Assembly: GCA_018881555.1 (NCBI GenBank)
Contig: JACAXG010000067.1
Coordinates: 2,017,635-2,081,634, forward strand
Length of the DNA stretch: 64,000 bases
Direction of reading: 5' to 3'
Source of the DNA: Amblyornis subalaris
Taxonomy: Eukaryota; Chordata; Aves; Passeriformes; Ptilonorhynchidae
Shown: one piece after another, positions 48,808-61,199 of the stretch
How positions within the stretch are numbered: the stretch's first letter is position 1
How the letters are laid out: the number at the start of each line of letters is the position of its first letter
Made by a program: the position numbers and the translations under genes
Notes under the pieces: generated by a model
Database searches by the model: none
What the model was told of the DNA's origin: nothing
Seen by the model: the letters and a program-made list of their open reading frames with translations, nothing else

Positions 48808-51800
48808 CTGTGTTGGTAAATATAAATAACAGTGGCAGAAGGGCGGACAGTGAAGTAGTTTTTAAAGACTTCTGACATGTTAACAGTGGCAGAAAATAGT
48901 AATGCTGGACTAGTGCTTTACTGTGTAGGCAAAAAAAAAAGTGTTTAAAAATATGGGCAGAGTCAAAGGCAGGAGACAATAATAAAGTCATTTGCATTGC
49001 AAATACTTTGGAAATATTTATAGCTGTATAAGTGGTTTTATATAATTTTGGAATTTAGAAATTTCAGAGGAATAGTGTGAGAAATATGCTTACAGGCTCT
49101 TTTACTCAGAAATAAATAACAAATGGCAAAAAAGGTTGGTCTCCCATTATGAGTGTTGTTTACTCTTATTTTCTTTTATTATTCTGTGATATGTATTTTT
49201 ATTGCCTGTTTGGTGAAGAACAAACTTAAAGCTTTTCTGCTGAAATACAGACATGTTAATGCAGTATTATTCTGTAACACAAAATATTCATTTCTCTGTA
49301 TACAATTATAAAATTTTGAAGGAGAAATATTTGAAAATTCTATACATTAAAACATGCTATACCAAATAAACTTACAATAATTTTAATCTGGTAGTGCTGT
49401 TAATTAATCTATTTTTAGAATGGAGAATGTGAGCATTTGTTAATCAGTTCAGCTGTACTGACAATTAATAGGTTTAATCATTTTATTAAATTGGTGAGAA
49501 TGTGGCACTTCGACTCTGAAAGTGGAACAGAATTATTCAGTCTGACAGGAAAATAAGAACATTGTCAAAGTGTTCAGCTAAAACGTGTTAAAACTGTGTT
49601 ACTGTGAAGTATTTAATGTGCCTTGGGTGTCTAGAGAAGTAATTTTGTTTGCACAAGAGTCAGGTTTTTTCTTTTTGCATAATTCTGTTGTGCCATAGGA
49701 TTGTGATCTGTGGCCATCAGAGCTCGTGAAAGACAATGTTTTAACCACAATCCACACCTATGTCTCATGGACTATCTCTGAAAAGCTACTTGTTTTCTGG
49801 TTGGCTTCTGACTTTTAGCTAGCACTGGACTGAGAGCTACCCCAACTGTGAGGCCACCCCACCACATATCCTCTTCCTGCTTAAAAATCAGTACTGCTGC
49901 ATGGCCCCATATTTTCTGTAGTTTGTTTTTCCAGCCAGTCAGTAAAATGGTCTGATAGTTTTTATGAATATGCTCTGCTTGCAGTGAACTGGGAAGGTTG
50001 ACTTGACTTGAATATTAACTGACTGTTTTGATCTATAGGCAACATTTGTATCCTCCTCTGGGTGGAAACTCAGGTTGCTTAAGGAAGAACTTAGAACCAT
50101 TATGGTTCTAAGATAAGCCTAATTACCATGAATTCGGTAGTGGAAATCAGGAAAACTAATCCTTCTTGCCAAAAGCCAGAAGTCGAAACTAACTCTATGC
50201 ATGTACAGATACACATGCTTTCAAAAAAAACCCCAACCCAATTAAGAAAATAATTGAGCACAGAACTGTCTGTAGTATTTTTCAGTTGTAGAGGCTTTGT
50301 AAATTATATTGCTTACTCAACAAATATGATAATTAGAGTAAATGAAGACTACAGGATCTTTACATACATACATACAACANAATAGAAAGATAGAGCTTAA
50401 AGTCATCGTGTCTTAAGTAAATATTCATGTAGGTTTTGCTTTTGCTTGCATAAAAACATTTTTTCCACATAATAGAATTATTTCATGTGTTAAAGCTAAA
50501 CAGTAACCAAGCAGAGCAGTCAATGCAGCTTTCCTATGCGGAATTCCTGTCACATAGAGTGTGGCCACTTCTACTTTGCAACATAATGAGNTAGAGTCAG
50601 AAAGTACCTTTCCTTTTTCTTCCAGAAGCATTGGGTCTAAACCAGAGATGCTGTTTCTTTTGCAGCTGAGTGGATGTGACCAATAAAAGCAGGGGGGCAG
50701 TAGGAGGAATAGAAATAGGAGTGCTTTCCTACTCTTCCAGAAATAGGATCTTGGTACGGTTTCTGAATCATAGCTAGAAACCATGTTTCTGGCTCCATTT
50801 CAGAAGAGCTTTCAGTGTTGGATTATTTTACCATAATTTACATAGAAAATAAAACTAGAGGAAGAAATGCACTGGTATTTTCCAGACTAGTAAGGATACT
50901 AAGGTTTATTACACATCAATGTATGTTGGTTTGATACTTGTTGGTCCAACTGAATACAAGCTGTATAGAGTTTCAGATAATAAGCTTTCCTTATGGGGAA
51001 AACCAAAGTAACGTAGGCATAGCCTGTTCTGAGAGCACAGACTGTTTCTGTGTTCTCTGAACATCCTGTATAAATTGTGATGATAATGTATTGGAAAGGC
51101 ATGGTTTTTCCCTTGATGAATATTACCAATCTTGCTATGCAGCACTGATGAAACTTTCCCATCCCTGTCTGAGAGGAGAGTGTAAGTAATGGGCTGATTT
51201 CATTGTACATTTCAAATATATTCCTAGTAGTTGTCTCAGATCTAGATCATACTGCCACCTTCTTCTTCTTGATTTGCTACACATTGGACCAAGTAGGGGA
51301 TGCTATCATCCTGGCACGGTATTAACTTTATTTTATATGAAGTATTTTGTCCTCAAGGTCTTACTGTACATTGTTCAGAAATTTGTGAGGTGAGAGGATC
51401 TGTTGCCTGCCTGATACTCATAACGTATTCACTATCAACAGCTCAGATGATGATGTTGAATGGTGGGTGATCTACCTGAGAATTTCTTCTTTTTCTTACA
51501 TCTGTCTTAAAGCAAGGAAAGAAAGCAGGTGAAGGCAGAAAATGCAAAATACATGGCATGTTGAANTGTCCTGTGATTGAAGGAAGCAATAAAGTGCCTG
51601 ATTTTAATGGTTTTAAATATGATTGAGATGTTGAAATAAAGTTTTGCTGAGGAACTTAGGAGGAACTATGCCTATAGATATGTCTGTTTTGGGGAAATGA
51701 CTGTGATAGAAGCCTTAAAATAGTCTAATTTTACCTTTATTCATAGGTTCTATTTTCATTTTGAATGCAGTAGTGTTAGTATACATCACAAGATTTTAAT

Positions 51801-52193
51801 CCTAAATTTCTTAGTAGTGATTTTAGTAAATAAATTTTATTTTGCCTCATCTGTTCCTGTCTAGTTCAAAATTCAGTTGGCAGTTATGCTTGGAAGAACA
51901 TTCATGGAGGACTATGAGGCTAGGATTGTTGTAAAGTGACAGCTGACATAATTCAGTTGAATTGTGATTCACTCAAATATGTAAAATAATGAGAAGAATA
52001 TGGATTCAGTATTTTCACTGAAAGAATTGGAATTAATGATTCATGGAAACTTAAGTGATCCGTGATATTTTTGCACTAGGAGGAGTTTTACAGTTCTACA
52101 TGACTAAGAGTGCTTATTCCTATGAAATGTGTTACTCCTGCTGATCGGCCTAACAAAGTATGAATTAATTTTTATTTATATTTTTAATTAAGT
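48808..52193. other. AT-rich non-coding DNA
   Basis: Contains the 23-bp inverted repeat at 50090-50112 and a short (TACA)4 run at 50361-50376. Two overlapping minus-strand frames at 50899-51210 and a 119-codon frame at 50425-50784 have no recognisable domain. Confidence 0.45.
50090..50112. repeat. 23-bp inverted repeat, 11-bp arms around one base
   Basis: CTTAGAACCAT (50090-50100) and ATGGTTCTAAG (50102-50112) are exact complements around a single T. Confidence 0.9.
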
Positions 52194-52586
52194 ATTCTGC
52201 ATGCATGGTGGTGGCACAGCGTGAGGAATGACNTTGTCTACGCCATCCGCCTCAACAGGGTTGGTGCTGAGCAAAGCTTAGCAAAGAGCAGTGAGGAGAT
52301 GTCAGGAGCACTGAAAATGCATTGAGGGTGCGGCTACATGCAGGGATATGCTGGTGCACTAAGCCTAGCCAAGGATTAAGGGGAGGTGCTTCGTCTGGGT
52401 TCTTGCGTTTATGTCTCCATTAGTATGTAGTGTGGCAGCGTAAAAGTCAATCTGTAGAGGAAAAGAGGAGGATCACGTGGCTGTGTCATCCACATTTGGA
52501 GGCCAGGCAGGTTGTTTAGGAATAGGTTGTCAGATCCCATAGGTTGTACATCCACAAAGGAAGGGAAAGCATCAGATTCACTCTCA
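52194..52586. other. Unexplained GC-richer block before CR1
   Basis: About 390 bp with several CpGs, richer in GC than the sequence to its left and directly abutting the CR1 copy. It does not match the CR1 blocks I recognise, nor an LTR with clear ends. It may be part of another old repeat, or an unrecognised upstream part of the element. Confidence 0.35.
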
Positions 52587-53240
52587 CAGGTCATCTGTCA
52601 ATGAGCCAGCAGTGTGCCCACATGGCCAAGAAGGCCAATAGCATCCTAGCCTGTATCAGGAGTAGTGNGGCCAGCAGGACCATGGAAGGGGTTCTTCCCC
52701 TGTACACTCCTGTGTGGCACTGGTTAGCCCACATCTTGAGTATTGCGTCCAGTTCTGGGCCCCTCAGTTCAGGAAGGATGTTGAGATGCTGGAGCACATC
52801 CAGAGAAGGGCAACAAGGCTGGTGAAGGGTNTGGAACACAAGTCCTATGAGGAGCTGCTGAGGGAGCTGGGGATGTTTAGTCTGGAGAAGAAGAGGCTCA
52901 GGGGAGACCTTATCACTCCCTACAATTGTCTCAAAGGCAGCTGTAGCCAGGTGAGGGTCGGTCTCTTCTCCCGGGCAACCAGCAACAGGACAAGAGGACA
53001 CAGTCTTAAACTGCACCAGGGGAGGTTTAGGTCGGACATTAGGAAGAAGTTCTTCACTGAAAGGGGCGTTGGAATGGGCTGCCCAGGAAGGTGGTGAAGT
53101 CACTGTCCCTCGAGGTATTTAAGAGAAGACTGGATGTGGCGCTTAGTGCCATGGTCTAGTTGACAAGGTGGTGTTGGGTCATAGGTTGGACTTGATGATC
53201 TCAAAGGTCTTTTCCAACCTAGTTGATTCTGTGATTCTGT
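52587..53240 (+). mobile_element. CR1 fragment, best preserved copy, with ORF2 C-terminus
   Basis: Sense CR1 from 'atgagccagcagtgtgccca' (about 52601) to the tail 'gattctgtgattctgt' at 53240. The frame at 52714-53097 stays open for 127 codons and shows the end of the RT domain and the conserved C-terminal region: '[20 protein letters not shown]', '[11 protein letters not shown]', '[20 protein letters not shown]' and '[20 protein letters not shown]'. The catalytic endonuclease and RT core are absent, so this 5'-truncated copy cannot move by itself. It has fewer disruptions than the other five copies, suggesting the youngest insertion in the window. The minus-strand 170-codon frame over it is a shadow. 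Confidence 0.95.
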
Positions 53241-55725
53241 ATCTCATAAGTTCTGAAAACATAATACAGCCTCTCGTGGCCTGAAACCTTGGATAGATTG
53301 GCTANCACTGTGATGAACATTGAACCATAAAGCTAAATATCTGCTAAACAGTGCTCAGCAAAATAATGAAATTAGTAACTTACACTAAATACACATCTAT
53401 TGCTTGAAGTAAAGCTGTTAACATCAACCTTTGTGTCTCAAATAAATTACATCAGCACATCTGATGACAGTAGTGTGTATGTTCATCTTCCTAGACTGGG
53501 AACATGGTAGAATTCCATATTCTTAGCAGCCCAGCTCCATTGCAAGTTTGAGGGTTAGGCTAAGTTTCATCCTCTGTCTCACTTTTGGCTCATGAGGAGA
53601 TTCATAACAGGTCTCTGAAACCAACTTCTCTTCCATTACTTATGATATTTTCATTATTCAAAGGCGGTTTATAGAGGGAAGCTTAGACCTCTGGAAGCAT
53701 GAAGTGTCAAACATAATCTCTAATCTTTATAAAACAATGATCTTTTTCATTCAACAAGTGGAAGATTTCATTAGATTATCTGGCTTTAAATGCCCTTCCG
53801 TCTTCATTTAGGCATCTTCTACTTAAATGCAGGGTTTATCTGTAAGAATTTTTGCATGTGATTGCTAGAAATGGAAAATAAAGGAAAAATATGTTCCTCA
53901 CAATAGTTTATATTTTGCTGCAATTTGCAACAGCTCTTTGCTTTCCTGTATAANGAGAGAAATCTGATGTACATTATAGTCTCCAACACCAGCTCCTGGT
54001 CCTGTTTGCATTTGATGTTCAGTGGACTACACTGAGTACTTTTCCAAATAGCTCTGAACCCATAGTCCCCTGATTTGTGAGTATGGGCGTTGTTAATTTC
54101 AAAACTATGTTAAGGAGATGTACCACCTGAAAACAGGCAGTCTTAGATCTTATGGTTACACCTTTAGGTTAATTCTTGTCTCTAACCTAAAATTAAGGAG
54201 ATTTCATCTCTTCAAACAACTTCCTGGAGAAAGAGAAGCTTGCACTCTTTCAGTCAATCAGAACTACTAAATTAAATCATCATGACTCCAGCATGGTCTG
54301 TGACTCTGTCTCTAGAATAACTGTGATGCGATTTATTAGAGCAATATTGTACTTAGTATATTTTAAACATTTAAGGAGAAAAGGGAATTCAGAAGTTCAA
54401 AGAAAATGGTCATGGAAAAATTCATGTTCTTATTTATCACTTAAAAATTAAAAGGAGGAGTTAGCTGTCCATTTCTGTAGTAAAGTCATTTGTTTTACTA
54501 ACTTGATAAAGATCCTAACACTGCAAAAAGAATAAAATAATATAAATATTTCCTCTCTGTATGACAGACCATTGATTTCTAAGTATTTATTCCTAACTCT
54601 TTACTATAAGCATCCATGTATCTTCACAGGACTGAACTCTGATTGTAAATTTGCTATCTATGCAGTTTATGCTAAAAATTTTATGTCAAGTTGAATGAAA
54701 TCAGTAAAATCGTTATTCCATCAACTGTCGGATACGTTTTTTAGAGAAGCAATGCTTGCAGGTGCACCTGTAGCTCAGTTTGCATGGTCAGTAGGTTTAG
54801 TAGCATAGCGAAACATTGCTGCTCTCAAATATTTTCTGCCTTCACTGCAAGACTTGTCTATTTTAATTGTTTGGTTTGCTTGTTTGTTTGGGGTTTTTTT
54901 TATGAAGTGCCATAATGATGTTGTGACACTTCAAGAGAAGTGTTCTGGAGCAGCTTCTAGGTCAATGGTAAATTAACCCATTTATGCCTTCAAGAGCTCT
55001 GACTTTTTAAAATAATACGTATTTTCTATTTTATGGTAAACCATATGAAGTAGGTCAGTACTTCCAGAATGTTTGTAAGATGATACTATAGAAGATTGAT
55101 TTTTTTATCTGACATTTATTTTGAAATGTCTTGATAAAGCTTTACTCTGCAAAATTTGAGAAATTCACTCGAGAAATCTTTATCAGAGTACCTATGCAGT
55201 CACTTTTTCAGTGGGTTATTTTTTGCCCAGTAATTATATATAAATCAAATATATATANAAATTTGAATATGTGCATGTGTGCATATACATGTATTTGACT
55301 ACAAAAAAATAGCACTTTGAAATCTGCTATAAATGACAGGGCATCAGAAATCTTTGGAGCACTGAAAGAACTTTTAATAGTAGGAGGTTTTTTTGTAATT
55401 TTGAGGGATTTCAGCAGTCTGAGTTTAAAAATATCTCTGAGAAAGCATGAGCTCTTCAAGCTATGCAGCTGTCATTAGCTGTCACAGACCACTTAAATAT
55501 GGTGTTGAATATTATTTAATTACTGACACTACTCATAAAATATTTTGTGGTTTTCCAGACAAATTTGAGGGTATGGCAATCTAGTCTTGCTTTGCATGTG
55601 TACAAACAGCCAAAGGCTGATTATTTTGTGGCATCTGAGTAAAATAATACACTAATGAANTTCTAATGTCAGGGTGGAACTCCAGCTGAAGCACCTGGAT
55701 GTCACTGGAATAGAGTCCAGGAAGG

Positions 55726-55748
55726 AGTCCAGCTTTGTGGGCTGGACT
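55726..55748. repeat. Inverted repeat, 8-bp arms, 7-nt loop
   Basis: AGTCCAGC (55726-55733) and GCTGGACT (55741-55748) are exact complements around TTTGTGG. A third 'agtccag' occurs just upstream near 55714. Confidence 0.6.
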
Positions 55749-58700
55749 TTTATCACACCTCTAATCCAGTAGGTAGGAATATGATATATGTGAAATGCTT
55801 GCATGTTTTCCATGCTATCTGACTANTTGGGAGCACTATAAATAGAACTTTTTTATTCCTCAGCTTTTTTACTGGTTTTGGAATATCACTGGGTAAGGCT
55901 GTGTTGAAAACTGTGGTCAGAGAGCTTACTTTCCTATTCTCCAGAAAACAATGGACTTCCAGGCAGTTCTTTCTCATCATTCTGATTTATTATCCGAGTG
56001 AAGCAAACTTCACTTAAAGACTTTTACCTCTTGGAGACCTCTGACCTTAAAGAAGCTGGGGAAAGTCAGCATATGGTAGGAGCTGGGAGGTTTGCTTGCA
56101 TGTTTCCTCTCTGTGATTCATTCTGAGAATGCCAGATTTCAGGAAACTACTTTTGAATACTTGATTTCAGTTTCAGGAAAAAATCCATCAATGAAAAAGG
56201 AGTTCAGAGCTGTGAGGTGAAAAGCCAAGGGCCAGATGCACAAGGAGATACTGTCATGACTCATTTTGGTTCACAGCTTCCACTAGAAAAGTAGGAATGC
56301 CAGTGTATCTAGGTTTCAATCTGCAGTTAAGCAAGAGAGGAAATTTGGATTAGTATGCAATTAAGCACCTGTAACACTTGAAAATCACATTTAGTCTGTC
56401 TTTTTTTAACCAAAGGTAGCCAGAAAAAGGAAATGAGGTATGTTGACCAACACAGTTCTCTCCATAGATAATTCAAGACCAAGTGTGTTTGCTTTTGGCA
56501 AGTCAGCACTTCTGTAAGAATTTCTGTTAATTCCCTCTTCACCAAACAAAAATGTAAAAAANATCCTAGATCTCTGCAGTTGAGATCTCTGCAAAAGAGC
56601 TGGAATTTGCTCTTTTGAACATCACCACTCTTGTAAAAGGAAGAATTTAGAAAAAGGAATTTTTTATTAGAAGAATAAAGAAGACAGCGTTCATTTTGAT
56701 CTTGAGAAGCTAAAGTGAGGAGTTGTGTGGTTGAAGAATATGCTGGAAGCTTTCCTATGGCAGCTGCAGCATCTGAGATCCAAATCACAAATTGGATTGC
56801 ATTTCACTCACACACAAAAAAGGATATGGATATTTTCAAATTTAAGTCCCACTCGTTTTGTGTACCAGCTGCTTTATCACCACTTAGTCTGCTGTTATTC
56901 CACTTACAGTTCTAATATAGTTACAGTTCTTTTATCATCTCANAGAACATGACAAAAATATACATTCAAATAGCAGCTGAATATACAGTATGGTATGACT
57001 GGATCGTATAATCTACTGAAGAAATAATAAGAACGTTTTCATTCCATATGTTCTGCATATTTGGGAAAACCAGACGTGTTAGCTCTGATTTTCACCTCAC
57101 ATTTGCACAAAACCAGTGTAAGAACGGAGAATCAAACCCATTATTTTCTTCCACTTAATTTCTTCCAAATAACAGTGTGATATTACTTCCTGGCAGGGTT
57201 TAATTAATGTCTCTGAAGATTTTTCATAAACTAAGGTTTGAGATTCTTCAGAAAATCCAGCAGTGAACGTATCTGGCCATAAGAAAGCTAGCAGGCTTTT
57301 TGACATCATTATTTTATTTACTGTGCATACCTGTTTTTGTGCATGATGTGTGAGAGTTAAAATCACTTCGATTATGGATGAGCACAGCTAAGACACATTT
57401 TTTGCTAAGTGAAGGTACAATTCTATTTTTTCTCTTTTCAAAAACAAATTTGAATTAAAGATCAAATGAAATACATATTCCCTTCATTTGTCANTGTTTT
57501 GGGATCCTCTGAGTACTTACCTTCCAAAGATAAATGTTTTACCTTCACTTTAAGGGCAATGTTCATTGCACTTCATATTCTATCTCTGTACTGTGAAGCT
57601 CTACCCAGATTTCTAAACCTACTTTCAGTTTCACCAGCGTCTTTTCTGTGTACTGTTAAAGGATATAAACTACTCTAAAAATACCTGTTTTGAAGTTTGT
57701 ATGAGCACCTCAGGATGCTTATCTTTGATTTTTTATGTGCTGATTTCTGGTCTAATAAGATTTGGTTGCAGTGATTGTTTTGTTTTTAAACTTAGCTCAT
57801 ATTTTTACATATTGAAAGTGTAAGGAGGAGTAGGTTATTCTTGATGAAACTTTTGTGTAGCAAGGTTTGATGTGTGGTTGTATGACCTCTTTTTGCCTAA
57901 TGTTATTTTTGAGAGTATGATACAGTCGTGGTAAAATGACTTTTTGGTCCTGAAATAAACACCATTCACTGATTTTTATATGAAATGTTGTGCATATAAC
58001 CATAGTGTGACTGGCATTTCCAATGAAGAACAGATGTAGTTTTGGCTTTTATATCAATCTTTCATTAAAGAATACATCTAAAAATACTGTTTATTTATAT
58101 TTGTAGTAGAATTGCTTTCAAATTTGAATACTGTCTCTATGATATGTTTACTTTGCTTACACTGCTGAGGGAAATTTCTGTCTACTTAATTTTCAAAATA
58201 ATTTTGATGTAATCCTATCTGTCAAGAATTGAGAGAGCAAAACAAAATTAATTATGTCAAAGTTTACATATCAGGAGATCAATCTTGACTTAAATAATAA
58301 TGGTATAGTATGCTTTAAAACCCCCATGTATTAAAATTGTCAGCCCTTTAACTGCTCTATGATCCTTTTTTTGGATAAAACCAGAAGTGCTATAGGGGTC
58401 AATTTTAATAAGACATTTTACAGGAAAACTGTAAAATTCTTTTACATCTTGTCTAATCTTGACAGATATTAAAATCAAAGACTTCTGCTTTGTTAAAGGA
58501 ATTCACTCAAGTTTGTAAGAACAAAAATTAGATGTATTATTGCCGAAATTCAGTGTAATTTTTTACTTTTCTAAAGTGATAAGGGGAGATATATCTGCAG
58601 ATTTCAAGTAACAATGTATGAAACAAACAATATATAAGGAGCAGTTTCATCATGGAAAATGAACATTACCTCTCTTATTAAAGCTTGATTGTAAAAATAT

Positions 58701-61168
58701 AGATTTCACCATGCAGAACGGTTGAAAGTTAAAATCCATCCCAGTTTTCTCTCTTTTGCCACACTGTTTGATTCCATACTGAAGAAGATAGTAAATTCTG
58801 CAAGTGCAGCCATTGAATAAAAATACAATAACTAATACTATATATCAGGCATAACAGACTGAGAGGCAACTTACCTTTTGTCCTCTGTCTCTGGAAAGTA
58901 AGCTTTTCCTTAAGTAGAACTAGGAAGATCATGTAACTGAAGCTTTTTTTCACTATTTCAAGCCATCTGTGGTGATTATAGTACTGATCTACAGCAGCTT
59001 ACAAGCTCTATGAGCTGCACAGCAAGGTAATATAGGTATGGATCTACTAGGTCCTTAAACTCTTTAGTAGTTTGGTTCTAGAGTAGTGTAGTTGGGCAGT
59101 TTGTAGCAAAAAAATGCAATGGCTTTAGATAAGCTGCTGTCTGGAAAATATTTCACCAGGTCTGAGAAACAATGACTGTTCTCTAAAGAAACCAAGTGTG
59201 TGTAACTTTAGGGTCCAAGGACTTCTAGTAAAGAAGTTAGGGAGTTACTGTCTAGAAAGAGAAGAAGAACTGGTTGGTGACTGTCGCAGAGTAAAAAACT
59301 ACACTGGCCCCAGGTTTTCAAAGCCTCTGGCCTACTGGCCTACTAATACTTTAGATTTGCAGGAGGGTTTTTTTGGTTATTATCATTGAACCTTTTCTCA
59401 ATATCTCAGATATTTCAAAAGTCCTGTTTTTCAAGTGAGTTGTTTGGAAAAGAATTCCTTAGGATAAGCTGCTTGACTATTTGATGCAGAAGGTGCCACA
59501 CTCCATTAGCCAAGGATGACTTGCAGAGGGACAAAATGCAACTCATTGTCAAAGGACTTGTGTGGAATTCATCTTTCCAAATATAAGCTGGCTCCAAATC
59601 TCCCTTGCTTAAAGCAAAAACTCTCTGGAATCCATATAAAACAGTAGGATGTGCAGGGTTTTTTCTAGGTAAAAATATAATCTTTGCCTTTAGGTGGGTA
59701 TTGCAGTAGAATGAGTGAATTTATTTGTAGACCCACAATTCCAAGAAGCAGTACTTATTGCAGCCCCTAGCAGAACAGATGAAACTTCATGCTTCTCAGC
59801 TTGCTAATTAAACAAAAATTAAATCTTGTTTCATATAAACTATTGTTTTTGTCTTTCTTTGTTCAGAGCAGTGAAAAGAAGGCGTATAATTCTCTTTATA
59901 TACCTCTCCTCCTTTCTTGCTTCTGCCTGCTTTAAGAAAAGCTAAAATTTTCTGCATAATTTTGGTTTTTTAAGAGATAGAAGAGTAAAATGCTTTAAGA
60001 AATGTAAGCTTTCTTCACAGCCTGAAAAATTTTGACATTCTTGGGCTTTGTGGGGTACAGAGGACATTGCCATTCTAAGTCCTGCTGTGGTAATAATAAT
60101 GGGAGTTTTATTACTTACAGTGTAAGGGTAGCACTGTTGCAAGTATTCAAAATGAACAACTGGTGAGCTGACCTTTTCCGTCTCTTAAAGGAAGGATTAA
60201 TGACAAAGGCTGGCATGTCTTGTTCAGATTGTCAGTGTTTTCGAAGGCTATGAGCCCCCAAAGCTTTGCCACTGTGTAAATGATGCACTGCACACAAAAA
60301 TACTGCTCTATAGGAAAACTGTTGGAAATATGTAAGATAAATTCCTTACAACTGCTTCTGAATATTTTAAATATAAAGTTCCATATGAAATCATATAAAT
60401 AGGTATTCCTTGATTTAGTATCCTATGAATTATTTGTGATTGGATTTTAATCAAATACAGATTAAGGTATAAACTATCTCTATCCTTTTTATGAAAATAA
60501 ATGTAATATTTTGGTGTCATTATGTTTCTGTTTTAAAATTATAAAGCTTTAAGGTTTAGCTCAGTTAGTCTTAGAAATGCTGAAATTTGATTTGTATCTA
60601 AACTATAAAATGTATGAGATACCTTGGCTGGCATTGCATTAGCTACAAGGTTCACAAACATATAATTCTGTTAATTTATTTCTATGATACATTTACGTCT
60701 CTATTGTCCTGCTATTTATAGTTGTTGGAAATTAGCCATACCGAAGGTATGATATTAAAACCAAATAATTATTTTCTAACTTCCCATAATTATAGAGAGC
60801 CTCTATTTCCAATATTCTTGTAAGACTAAACACATACTTAGTTGGAAGTATTAGAATTTATTTGCGCTTATTATTTGCTCTTGCTATGGTGCGTTTTTTT
60901 GAGTATCGGATTAAATATCAGATATCTGTCCTTCTAGATGGAAAAATTGCAACTGACTTCAAGTGGTTCTTGAAGAGCTCCAAAAGATAGGAAGGACAAT
61001 AAACTTTCTGCTTATTGCCAAGGAGCAAAGCTACAACAATAAACAGGCAGCTATGACCCGTCCTTTATTTTCAGTGTTGTTGGGAGCTTACTGGTAATTA
61101 AAGAGTGCTNGAACTAGTGTTAAGCAAAATAGCTAGTTTTCTTTTTCTAGGAGAGGGAGAATAAATAC

Positions 61169-61199
61169 AGAAAAAGGAAGAAAAAAGGAAGAAAAAGTA
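61169..61199 (+). repeat. Polypurine GGAAGAAAAA tract
   Basis: About 30 nt of pure A/G with a loose 'aaaaaggaag' repeat. Low-complexity sequence; could adopt a triplex with its pyrimidine strand. Confidence 0.65.

Noticed and set aside
50899..51210. Two overlapping minus-strand frames ending next to an AATAAA-like signal
   Set aside because: Both frames look equally protein-like, which argues against either being real; no acceptor or family recognised. The AATAAA is expected by chance in AT-rich DNA.
52591..53103. 170-codon minus-strand frame
   Set aside because: Antisense shadow of the CR1 ORF2 remnant on the plus strand.
56327..56788. 153-codon minus-strand open frame
   Set aside because: No domain or family recognised, one N, a second overlapping frame on the same strand; consistent with chance in 64 kb.
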